From NCBI GenBank assembly GCA_016936695.1, contig JAFGXK010000291.1, forward strand, positions 1 through 11,906: DNA of 11,906 nucleotides. The letters run 5' to 3'. The translations under genes and the position numbers were made by a program. The notes under the pieces are model-generated. The model did no database searches and was not told the DNA's origin. It saw only the letters and a program-made list of their open reading frames with translations. This DNA comes from Bacteroidales bacterium (GTDB taxonomy: Bacteria > Bacteroidota > Bacteroidia > Bacteroidales > VadinHA17). Positions 1 to 6,834 of the stretch are shown here, piece after piece. Every line of letters starts with the position of its first letter. Position 1 is the first letter of the stretch.

Positions 1-354
1 CAGTGTGCCGATTTTTGCCTTTTCGGGGTTTACAAAAAGGAAGATGGCCGTGTGATTGTTTCCAATCCAGAAGGTTGCAAGAATAATTGTCCGGCTTGTG
101 CAAGGATTTGTCCTGCCACTGCTATCATCTTCCCTAAATACAGGCACGGAGGTGCAATCGGCGGTTTGGATGAGATAGACGAGCAGTCGGAGCAGCAGAG
201 ACAGGTACATGATATTGAAGAATTCCTGGGGAATGACATATACCAGGCCCTGCAGGGAAGAAAACTGAAAAGGCAGTCGATCATCAGAAAAGAGGCTATG
301 AAAAAGGCCCTTTCGGAGAGGGACAGGGCACGTGATGAGTCATCCTCATTTTAA
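1..354 (+). CDS. Ferredoxin-like dicluster 4Fe-4S protein, C-terminal part (5' end missing)
   Basis: The reading frame is open from the first base of the window, so the start lies upstream and only the last 117 residues are seen. The first visible residues hold the last two cysteines of one cluster motif (C2 and C6, in QCADFC). A second motif, C26-x3-C30-x2-C33-x3-C37-P, is followed by ATAIIFP, a typical ferredoxin ending. The first spacing of this motif is x3 instead of the classical x2. After about residue 45 comes a charged, probably helical tail with no cysteines. The family normally shuttles electrons in the cytoplasm. It ends 9 bases before a radical SAM gene, so it is a natural candidate electron donor for that enzyme; this is inference. 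It could also be the C-terminal domain of a larger Fe-S protein, since the N-terminus is not visible. Confidence 0.8.
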   Translation, partial: QCADFCLFGVYKKEDGRVIVSNPEGCKNNCPACARICPATAIIFPKYRHGGAIGGLDEIDEQSEQQRQVHDIEEFLGNDIYQALQGRKLKRQSIIRKEAMKKALSERDRARDESSSF

Positions 355-363
355 ACAGAAGCA

Positions 364-1542
364 ATGTCGATATATAAAAACTTTATTAATACTGACAGAA
401 ACTGCCGGAGAAAATTCCTGATAAATATGGGATGGAAAGGCTTTCTCGGCTTCAGTAAATTCCGAAGGAGAGCCAGGAAAGGTTTGCCCTTCCCTGCTTT
501 TCAATTCATTTCAGTAACAAACGACTGCAACCTTCGATGCCAGGGATGCTGGGTCACGGTAGCCGGTAAACCTGATTACATGCCTCTTGAAAAGATAAAT
601 ACAGTTATTGAAGACGGAAAAAGACATGGATCTTACTTCACCGGGATTCTTGGAGGAGAACCTCTGATGCATCCGGATCTGATGGAAATCTTCAGTAAGC
701 ATCAGGATTGCTATTTTCAGCTCTTCACGAACGGCACCATGCTTACCAGGTCAGTTGCCTCCGAGCTTCGGAAAAACGGCAACGTTACGCCTTTGATAAG
801 TTTTGAAGGGGATGAGCTGGTAGCCGACATCCGCCGCGGAGGAAATAACATATACAACAGGACTATTGAAGCTATTCGAACGGCCGTATCGGAGAAACTG
901 ATAACAGGAGTGGCTGTCAGTGTATGCAAATCGAATATTGAAATGGCCCTGTCAGATGAATTTGTAAATAAACTTCATGATCTTGGTGTCCTGTACCTTT
1001 GGTACTACATCTACCGTCCGTCCGGCAGCAAGCCCAACTATGAGCTTGCCCTTGATACGGATGAGATACTGCGTCTCAGAAATTTCCTTGTTGAAGGACG
1101 GACCAGGTTCCCAATGGTTCTGATTGATTCCTACTGGAGTGCTTCAGGTGAACCATTCTGTCCGGCTGCCGACGGACTGAGTCATCATATAAATGCCGCC
1201 GGCTACATTGAGCCTTGTCCTGTTCTGCAGATTGCTGTTGATAGAGTCAAATCGGGCGATATGAAATCTCCTTATGATGGTTCTGAGTTTCTGAGGGATT
1301 TCCGGGAACAGATACACCTCAAAACAAAGGGTTGTGTTCTGATGGAAGATCCTGCCTGGGTGAAGGCTTTCAGTGAAAAGCATCATGCACTTAACACCTC
1401 TAACAGGCCTGAATACCTGGATGCTCTTGAGAGAGCACCCCTGCTGCCAAGTCATGGATCGATTCCTGCGATCCCTGAAAGGAACTTCATTTACAGGTTT
1501 GCAAAACGAACTGCATTTTTTGGAATGGGAGCTTATGGATAA
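364..1542 (+). CDS. Radical SAM enzyme with C-terminal SPASM-like cysteines
   Basis: This 392-residue protein has a textbook radical SAM core. The cluster motif CNLRCQGCW has C55, C59 and C62 in CxxxCxxC spacing, and the SAM-binding GGEP lies at 97-100. The family uses a 4Fe-4S cluster to cleave S-adenosylmethionine and start radical chemistry in the cytoplasm. Past the barrel are C266 (FCPA), C285 (EPCP) and C324 (KGCVLMEDP), which suggest an auxiliary cluster of SPASM or twitch type. About 40 basic and hydrophobic residues precede the core and may contact membrane or partner. The ATG at 364 follows the ferredoxin-like gene by 9 bases, and the stop overlaps the next start by 8. Because the genes downstream encode polyprenyl synthase and cyclase modules, the substrate may be an isoprenoid, but no residue proves this. 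HpnH, the hopanoid radical SAM enzyme, was considered; the N-terminus and C-terminal cysteines do not resemble it from memory. A peptide-modifying SPASM role cannot be excluded. Confidence 0.88.
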   Translation: MSIYKNFINTDRNCRRKFLINMGWKGFLGFSKFRRRARKGLPFPAFQFISVTNDCNLRCQGCWVTVAGKPDYMPLEKINTVIEDGKRHGSYFTGILGGEPLMHPDLMEIFSKHQDCYFQLFTNGTMLTRSVASELRKNGNVTPLISFEGDELVADIRRGGNNIYNRTIEAIRTAVSEKLITGVAVSVCKSNIEMALSDEFVNKLHDLGVLYLWYYIYRPSGSKPNYELALDTDEILRLRNFLVEGRTRFPMVLIDSYWSASGEPFCPAADGLSHHINAAGYIEPCPVLQIAVDRVKSGDMKSPYDGSEFLRDFREQIHLKTKGCVLMEDPAWVKAFSEKHHALNTSNRPEYLDALERAPLLPSHGSIPAIPERNFIYRFAKRTAFFGMGAYG

Positions 1543-3151
1543 CATAAATCAGAAAATAAAGGAAGTTGAACAGGCTACTGTTATGCCTCTTGTAGTTCCG
1601 CTGGATAATGATCAGCGTGAGGAGATAAGGAGGAAAGTGAAGCAATTCTTCTCTGACAGGAAGATAATGCCGCCTGTATCTTACAATCAGCTGGCTGTTT
1701 ATGCCGGTATACTTATAGAGGAAAACAACTGGGACGAAAGACACAAGGCTTTTGTAATGGTGTGCGGGGGAAATGAAATATGGCGGCCCATTGTTGGGTC
1801 AATACCGTTCGAACGCCGAATGCTGCTGCTTCCGATGTGCCTCAGGAACAGTAAACTATGCACGGGTGTGGAAGATGAGCTTGGCCTGTTGTGCAGTGAA
1901 TGCGGAAACTGCAATATATGCTGTTTTCTGAAAGAAGCCGAGGACCTTGGATACATTACAATTGTTGCAGAAGGCACAACAATTGCAACCCGTTTGGTTG
2001 AAAGCGGCAAGGTTGATGCTGTTGTGGGCGTGGGATGCATGGACGTGCTCAGAAAAATGTTCAGTTCGGTTACAAAATATTCGATTCCTGCTGTTGGAAT
2101 TCCCCTTGTAACATGCGGATGCAAGGATACAAAGGCCGATGCTCTCTGGGTGAGTGAGGAAATCAATTACATTGAGACGAATTCAGATTTTAAATTATTG
2201 AATATAAATAATCTGAAAGATAAGACATCTGCCCTCTTCACCGAGTCGCGAATTGATGGCATGATTGGACTTGCCGGTTCAGCAACAGGAAGGATGGTAA
2301 GGGAGATGCTTATGGCCGGTGGCAAAAGGATACGTCCCTTGCTTACCGTGCTTGCCTATGAAGCATTCGACAGTGATCCGGATCAGGATCTTCTGGCTCA
2401 TCTGGCAATTTCGGTGGAGTGTTTCCATAAAGCCTCCCTGGTTCACGATGACATTGAAGATAATGATTCATTCCGTTACGGAAAAGAAACCATTCATACC
2501 CGCTACGGGATACCTGTTGCAATAAACCTGGGCGATCTTCTTATCGGCGAAGGCTACAGATTGCTGGCTGAAAGCGGTCTGGCTCCTGACCGCACCGGTG
2601 AGTGCTTTAGAGCAGTTGCACAGGGTCACAGGGCAATGTCGATCGGACAGGGAGAAGAACTGATGGCCCGGCGCGACGGAAGGATACTCACCATGGATGA
2701 AATAATTGAGGTTTTCAGGAACAAAACTTCTGCTGCCTTCAAGGTATCACTTCAGGTTGGGGCCATTGGTGCAGGTGCTGATAAGAAAACGCTGGAACTT
2801 CTGGAACACTTCAGCGATCTGATCGGAATCGCTTACCAGATAAAGGATGACCTTGAGGATTTCACCGTCGCAAACGGTTTTTCGTCCTTTGATGATCAGT
2901 CGGTTCTGATCTCACTTCTGGCCGGACAAGCCTTGGCGTCTGACCTCAGTGTTGTTACTGGAGCGTTGAAAAACAAGAGTATGAAAGAACTGCATCCCAT
3001 GGCAGAAAAATATCACATCAGGGAACAGATAACAAAGATGCTTGCGGAGTATCTTGAAAAGACATACAAGTGTGTGGAAGATATTGCTAACCTGAAGCTG
3101 AAACTCTCACTTAATGAGATAGTGGGAAAAACTTTCGGAGATTATGTTTAA
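1535..3151 (+). CDS. DUF116 domain fused to trans-polyprenyl diphosphate synthase
   Basis: The 538-residue protein joins two domains. Residues about 45-210 match DUF116: LLLPMCLR (C102), then C109, C120, C123, C126, C129 and C130, VGVGCMD (C168), and VTCGC (C194, C196). DUF116 has no established reaction; the cysteine pattern implies metal or Fe-S binding. Residues about 240-538 are an all-alpha isoprenyl diphosphate synthase, which condenses isopentenyl diphosphate onto an allylic diphosphate. It shows GGKRIRP (262-268), the first Asp-rich motif DDIED (305-309), GQGEEL (371-376) and the second Asp-rich motif DDLED (438-442) after QIK. The usual RRG after the first motif reads RYG (314-316). 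The residue five before DDIED is A300, a small residue where short-chain enzymes often carry an aromatic, so a longer product is possible. The frame stays open upstream to 1373, but that part lies inside the radical SAM gene. ATG 1535 is chosen because it gives an 8-base coupled overlap with GGGAG at 1527-1531. Confidence 0.9.
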   Translation: MDNINQKIKEVEQATVMPLVVPLDNDQREEIRRKVKQFFSDRKIMPPVSYNQLAVYAGILIEENNWDERHKAFVMVCGGNEIWRPIVGSIPFERRMLLLPMCLRNSKLCTGVEDELGLLCSECGNCNICCFLKEAEDLGYITIVAEGTTIATRLVESGKVDAVVGVGCMDVLRKMFSSVTKYSIPAVGIPLVTCGCKDTKADALWVSEEINYIETNSDFKLLNINNLKDKTSALFTESRIDGMIGLAGSATGRMVREMLMAGGKRIRPLLTVLAYEAFDSDPDQDLLAHLAISVECFHKASLVHDDIEDNDSFRYGKETIHTRYGIPVAINLGDLLIGEGYRLLAESGLAPDRTGECFRAVAQGHRAMSIGQGEELMARRDGRILTMDEIIEVFRNKTSAAFKVSLQVGAIGAGADKKTLELLEHFSDLIGIAYQIKDDLEDFTVANGFSSFDDQSVLISLLAGQALASDLSVVTGALKNKSMKELHPMAEKYHIREQITKMLAEYLEKTYKCVEDIANLKLKLSLNEIVGKTFGDYV

Positions 3152-3986
3152 ACTTCTTGCAGCTCCTTATCTTAAGAAGTTTGAAGGGAAAAGTCCTGAA
3201 AAAGTACTGAAGCTTTCCCTGAACCTTCTTGACCCCGTTTTTACTGCTAACCTGAGGGATTACGTCAGAAATTCACAGACACAGTCGGGCGGGTTTAAGG
3301 ACAGGGCTGGGAATGCCGATCTTTATTACACTCTTTTTGGCTGGTTTGTTGCTGATGCACTTGGAATGAAACAGGAGTGCTCACTGGTCTGGCCCTATGT
3401 CAGTACAAAGATCAGCCTGAAGGAGCCGGAAGGAGTATATCTCCATTGTGCTGCAGTTTTGTCAGCTGTCAACGGGCAGGCTAAGTCTTTCAGGAAATCC
3501 TTCGGCGCAAAACTGAGGCAGTCTGCAGGAATGAAATATCAACAACTTTACGGACTATTCCTGAGCCTGATGAGTTTTTATTACCTGAGGGATTTCAGGG
3601 GCTTGTTCCGGATCAGGCAGAACCTCAGATCACTTCAGGGAGATGATACCCTCCCCTGCCCCGTAACTGCAGCCTCGCTGGTTCTCAGCAAGAGTTTCAG
3701 TGAGCCTGTGGACGGACTTATTAAACTTTTGCTGTCATTTTATGACGGAAAGGGAGGTTTCAGGGCAACACATTCCACCCCATTGGCCGATCTGCTTTCC
3801 ACTGCCGTTTCCCTTTATGCCCTCTGGTTTGCCGGATACGACCTGAGGGAAATAAGGCCAGACTCGCTCGATTTTACCGATTCACTATTCAGGGATGGCG
3901 GTTTCTCAGGCCATCCTCTTGATCCTGATCCTGATATCGAATATACTTTTTACGGACTGCTGGCACTGGGCTCCCTGAATGATTAA
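3144..3986 (+). CDS. Single alpha/alpha-barrel prenyltransferase/terpene-cyclase-like protein
   Basis: This 280-residue protein carries repeats of the prenyltransferase/squalene-cyclase superfamily: SGGFKDRAGNADLYYT (48-63), KGGFRATHSTPLADLLST (203-220) and DGGFSGHPLDPDPDIEYT (251-268). Spacing and motifs recall the beta subunit of protein prenyltransferases, but the length is shorter and the zinc site is not kept. By eye, the Asp ligand is present (D216), the Cys two residues on is L218, and the His of the DxYHT motif is replaced in DIEYT. No DxDD acid motif is present, so class II cyclisation by the usual chemistry is also unlikely. It may be a polyprenyl-binding partner or a dead paralogue assisting the cyclase encoded next door. 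It overlaps the synthase upstream and the cyclase downstream by 8 bases each. GGAG at 3137-3140 supports ATG 3144. Family membership is confident; the function is unknown. Confidence 0.8.
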   Translation: MFKLLAAPYLKKFEGKSPEKVLKLSLNLLDPVFTANLRDYVRNSQTQSGGFKDRAGNADLYYTLFGWFVADALGMKQECSLVWPYVSTKISLKEPEGVYLHCAAVLSAVNGQAKSFRKSFGAKLRQSAGMKYQQLYGLFLSLMSFYYLRDFRGLFRIRQNLRSLQGDDTLPCPVTAASLVLSKSFSEPVDGLIKLLLSFYDGKGGFRATHSTPLADLLSTAVSLYALWFAGYDLREIRPDSLDFTDSLFRDGGFSGHPLDPDPDIEYTFYGLLALGSLND

Positions 3987-5805
3987 AACTGGCATGGAAA
4001 GAATTACTCAAAAATACAGTGAACTTGTTGCTCTCCTTATCAGTAAACGCAATTCTGAAGGATTCTGGACTGGCAAACTTTCAACAAGCGCCCTTTCAAG
4101 CTCTGTGGCAATTGTAGCACTGAAGCTTTCAGACAATCCCGATGACCGGAACAGAGTTGAATCCGGTTTCACATGGCTCTGCCGCAACATAAATGCAGAC
4201 GGAGGTTATGGTGACACTCCGGAATCGTTAAGCAACCTGAGCACCACTCTCCTTTGCTACTCCGCAATTCACTTTTGCCAGGCCGGAGATTCGGGAAAAC
4301 ATGTTCTTGAGACAATGGATAAATGGCTTGCCGGGAATGGGATAAGCATTGGTTCGCCGGGTGTCGTGCGCTCGATTCTTGATATTTACGGAAATGACTA
4401 CACTTTTTCGGTTCCAATTCTGTCGATGCTTACCCTTTGCGGTGTCTTGCCCGAATCTTCACTCGATAGGATTCCGCGCCTGCCCTTTGAACTTACATTG
4501 CTGCCTGCTTCCTTCTACAGGTTTTTGAATCTGAGGGTTGTAAGCTATGCACTCCCTGCACTGATAGGTGTTGGAATATACCATCACCGTAAGAGAAGAA
4601 AAGTCCTTCCGGGAATAAGGCAGATGCGTGACAAACTAATAAAGCCGGCCATAAAAAAGCTGGATGGGCTCCTGCCCGAAAGTGGAGGCTTTCTCGAAGC
4701 CATTCCACTGACAGGCTTTGTGGCTATGTGCCTCATTGAATGCGGTGAAACTGAAAATCGTACTGTAAAAAAAGGGCTCGGCTTCCTGCGCAATCAGCAG
4801 CGTGGCGATGGCGGATGGCCTATCGACACCGATCTGTCGACCTGGGTAACTACTCTTTCTGTTAAGGCCCTGGGTGAAGAAGCAGGGAAAGTCATGAGCC
4901 AAAAGGAGCTTGATGATCTACGGAACCATCTGCTTCGGCTTCAATATACCTCAGTCCATCCCTTCAACGGCGCTTCTCCGGGGGGCTGGGGCTGGACAAG
5001 CTATTCAGGCTCCGTTCCCGATGCCGACGACACTCCGGGGGCAATCCTTGCCCTTCTGATGCTTTTTTCAGGAAGTAAGGCAGAAAAAGACGCTCTTGAA
5101 AATGGCTGCAGATGGCTGACAGGCCTTCAGAACAGCGACGGAGGGTTTCCTACATTCTGCAGAGGTTGGGGCAAACTGCCCTTTGACCGATCTTGCGCCG
5201 ATCTGACCGGACATGCACTGCTTGCTTTGCTGAAATCGGTTGAGATCCTTCATGATAACATGGATAAAAAGCTGCTTGCTGACATCGGCAGGACTATAAA
5301 AAAGGCAACGCTTTACCTCGAGAAGCACCAGTCGGACGACGGATCATGGCTGCCGCTGTGGTTTGGCAACCAGCTAACCGATGATAAAAAGAATCCAGTT
5401 TACGGTACCGCCAAGGTATGCATTTACCTGAGCGAGATACCCGGATTTGAGAAGCCTGGTGAGGAGTATAAAGTAAGGATACAAAAGATGATGGAAAAGG
5501 CCCGTGCCTATTTACTTAAACAGCAGAACGCCGACGGAAGCTGGGGAGGAAAGAAAGGCACCGAAGGCTCGGTTGAAGAAACTTCGCTGGCAATAAGTGC
5601 CCTGGAAGGAAAATCCTCAGACGAATGCGCCAGGGGATTTAAATGGCTTAACAGCCGCGATCAAACCTGTGCAGCGCCCATTGGACTTTATTTCGCAATG
5701 CTTTGGTACGACGAGGAGATGTATCCGATTATTTACCATGTTGAAGCCCTGCGGAAATTTTTAAAATATCATAGGGAAGAAAACTCAAATGAAAACTCTT
5801 TTTAA
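3979..5805 (+). CDS. Squalene-hopene-cyclase-like class II terpene cyclase
   Basis: The protein has 608 residues, close to the roughly 630 of bacterial squalene-hopene cyclases, and shows the two-barrel layout with many QW-type repeats (for example QQRGDGGW 273-280, QNSDGGF 384-390, HQSDDGSW 450-457, QQNADGSW 515-522). The protonating acid motif is DADDT (348-352), so D350 would be the general acid. PFDRSCADLTGHALLAL (401-417) keeps the Asp and His (D408, H412) corresponding to D447 and H451 of the Alicyclobacillus enzyme. The GRWG motif there (R488-W489) is instead PLWFGN, with L460-W461, so the active-site rim differs. A hydrophobic stretch at about 186-200 may be the membrane-binding element. 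The reaction would be proton-started cyclisation of a linear polyprene at the inner membrane. Squalene is not assured, because no squalene synthase is in view; a C30-C40 polyprenyl compound is possible. ATG 3979 gives the shared 8-base overlap; ATG 3994 is an alternative start. Confidence 0.88.
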   Translation: MIKTGMERITQKYSELVALLISKRNSEGFWTGKLSTSALSSSVAIVALKLSDNPDDRNRVESGFTWLCRNINADGGYGDTPESLSNLSTTLLCYSAIHFCQAGDSGKHVLETMDKWLAGNGISIGSPGVVRSILDIYGNDYTFSVPILSMLTLCGVLPESSLDRIPRLPFELTLLPASFYRFLNLRVVSYALPALIGVGIYHHRKRRKVLPGIRQMRDKLIKPAIKKLDGLLPESGGFLEAIPLTGFVAMCLIECGETENRTVKKGLGFLRNQQRGDGGWPIDTDLSTWVTTLSVKALGEEAGKVMSQKELDDLRNHLLRLQYTSVHPFNGASPGGWGWTSYSGSVPDADDTPGAILALLMLFSGSKAEKDALENGCRWLTGLQNSDGGFPTFCRGWGKLPFDRSCADLTGHALLALLKSVEILHDNMDKKLLADIGRTIKKATLYLEKHQSDDGSWLPLWFGNQLTDDKKNPVYGTAKVCIYLSEIPGFEKPGEEYKVRIQKMMEKARAYLLKQQNADGSWGGKKGTEGSVEETSLAISALEGKSSDECARGFKWLNSRDQTCAAPIGLYFAMLWYDEEMYPIIYHVEALRKFLKYHREENSNENSF

Positions 5806-6829
5806 AAAGCCCCAACAAACGGAGCTGCCTGAGAAAATTACTCCTCTCAGGCTGTTATTATTCAGCCTGATAAGCTCTGTATTCTTTATTTATCCCAATA
5901 TTGCCTTCTTTTCGATGGAGCGGGAACATCTCGAAGAAGCAAAGGGTACTGTCCACCTGTTATTCTTTATTTTCAGATATCTCTACTTTGCAGGACTTAC
6001 CTGGTTGCTTATTAGCGCAAATCTGAAGAATCTGAAGACGCCGCACATTCGTAAAAGGTTGGTTTACAGTGCAATCATCACAGTGGTCGCCTATCTGGTC
6101 TATATAGGGTTTTCAGTTATTCTGAGTCCCAAGCAGGAGTGGTTCACAGGTCTGCTTTTGTTTCAGTTTTTTGTGATTTTCATTTTCTCCATGCTGGCAG
6201 GTCACCTTTCCTTCCTTCTTACCGAACAGAGAAGAAAAGAACATGAAATCGAACAGTTGAAGATCGAAAATCTCGAAAGCCGATATAGTGCCCTGACTAA
6301 TCAGATCAACCCTCATTTCTTCTTCAACTCACTGAACGGACTAACATCACTGATCCGAAAGAAGAATGATGAACTAACTCTGGAATATGTAAACAAGCTT
6401 TCGGATGTTTTTCGCTATATCCTTCAGAGCGACAGAAAAGTAATGGTCACTCTTGCTGATGAACTCGATTTTCTGAAAGCTTTTGGCTATATGATGGAAG
6501 TCCGCTTTGCCCGTAAGCTGGTATTCATTGCTGATGTCCCCGATGACAAGCGCGATCTTAAAATACCTGTACTTTCACTGCTTCCGCTTCTTGAGAACCT
6601 TGTTCTGCACAATACCATTGACAGTGAACATAAGATGGAGTTAAGGATATGGCTCAACGATGCATGTGAACTGGTGATTTCGAATCCCATATATCCAAAG
6701 CTTGTGCCGCCTGAAACTAATGGCACCGGACTCAAAAATCTCGAAAGCCGGTTCTGGCTGCTGCTGGACCGGAAGATACGAATTGATAACGATGGTAAAA
6801 CTTTTACCGTAAGTCTTCCTTTAAAATAG
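5789..6829 (+). CDS. LytS/YehU-type membrane sensor histidine kinase
   Basis: This 346-residue sensor has four predicted membrane helices at about 20-40, 56-77, 91-112 and 119-143 and almost no extracytoplasmic domain. A short coiled linker (about 145-170) leads to the His_kinase domain with QINPHFFFN (172-180), so H176 is the phosphorylated histidine. The ATPase N box is LLPLLENLVLHN (264-275, N270) and the glycine box is GTGLKNLESRF (312-322). This architecture is typical of Bacteroidota partners of LytTR regulators. The start at 5789 lies 17 bases inside the cyclase gene, preceded by AGGGAAG at 5773-5779, so its translation is likely coupled to the cyclase. With so little outside the membrane, it may sense the bilayer or a lipid rather than a soluble ligand; this is inference. 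The cognate regulator begins 5 bases after its stop. Confidence 0.93.
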   Translation: MKTLFKKPQQTELPEKITPLRLLLFSLISSVFFIYPNIAFFSMEREHLEEAKGTVHLLFFIFRYLYFAGLTWLLISANLKNLKTPHIRKRLVYSAIITVVAYLVYIGFSVILSPKQEWFTGLLLFQFFVIFIFSMLAGHLSFLLTEQRRKEHEIEQLKIENLESRYSALTNQINPHFFFNSLNGLTSLIRKKNDELTLEYVNKLSDVFRYILQSDRKVMVTLADELDFLKAFGYMMEVRFARKLVFIADVPDDKRDLKIPVLSLLPLLENLVLHNTIDSEHKMELRIWLNDACELVISNPIYPKLVPPETNGTGLKNLESRFWLLLDRKIRIDNDGKTFTVSLPLK

Positions 6830-6834
6830 CAGCT

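Noticed and set aside
994..1001. TACCTTTG, a perfect -7-type promoter box
   Set aside because: It is inside the radical SAM coding region, over 500 bases from the next start; such an 8-base degenerate motif is expected by chance.
1373..1534. Extended N-terminus of the DUF116-polyprenyl synthase frame beginning at 1373
   Set aside because: This part lies wholly inside the radical SAM gene, reads as low-complexity shadow sequence, and would create a 170-base overlap. ATG 1535 gives an 8-base overlap like the other junctions.
364..1542. Identification of the radical SAM gene as hpnH (adenosylhopane synthase)
   Set aside because: The sequence around the CxxxCxxC motif and the C-terminal cysteine-containing region do not fit HpnH as I know it, and no other hopanoid-tail gene is present.
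1144..1545. 133-codon open frame on the - strand
   Set aside because: It is antisense to the C-terminal third of the radical SAM gene, including the conserved cysteines, and has no family signature or ribosome site.
1699..2166. 155-codon open frame on the - strand
   Set aside because: It lies antisense to the DUF116 domain, whose cysteine motifs are clear. Its product is serine- and histidine-rich with no recognisable motif, so it is a shadow frame.
3144..3986. Annotation as a functional protein farnesyl/geranylgeranyl transferase beta subunit
   Set aside because: The Cys and His zinc ligands appear substituted, the protein is short, and no alpha subunit is adjacent.
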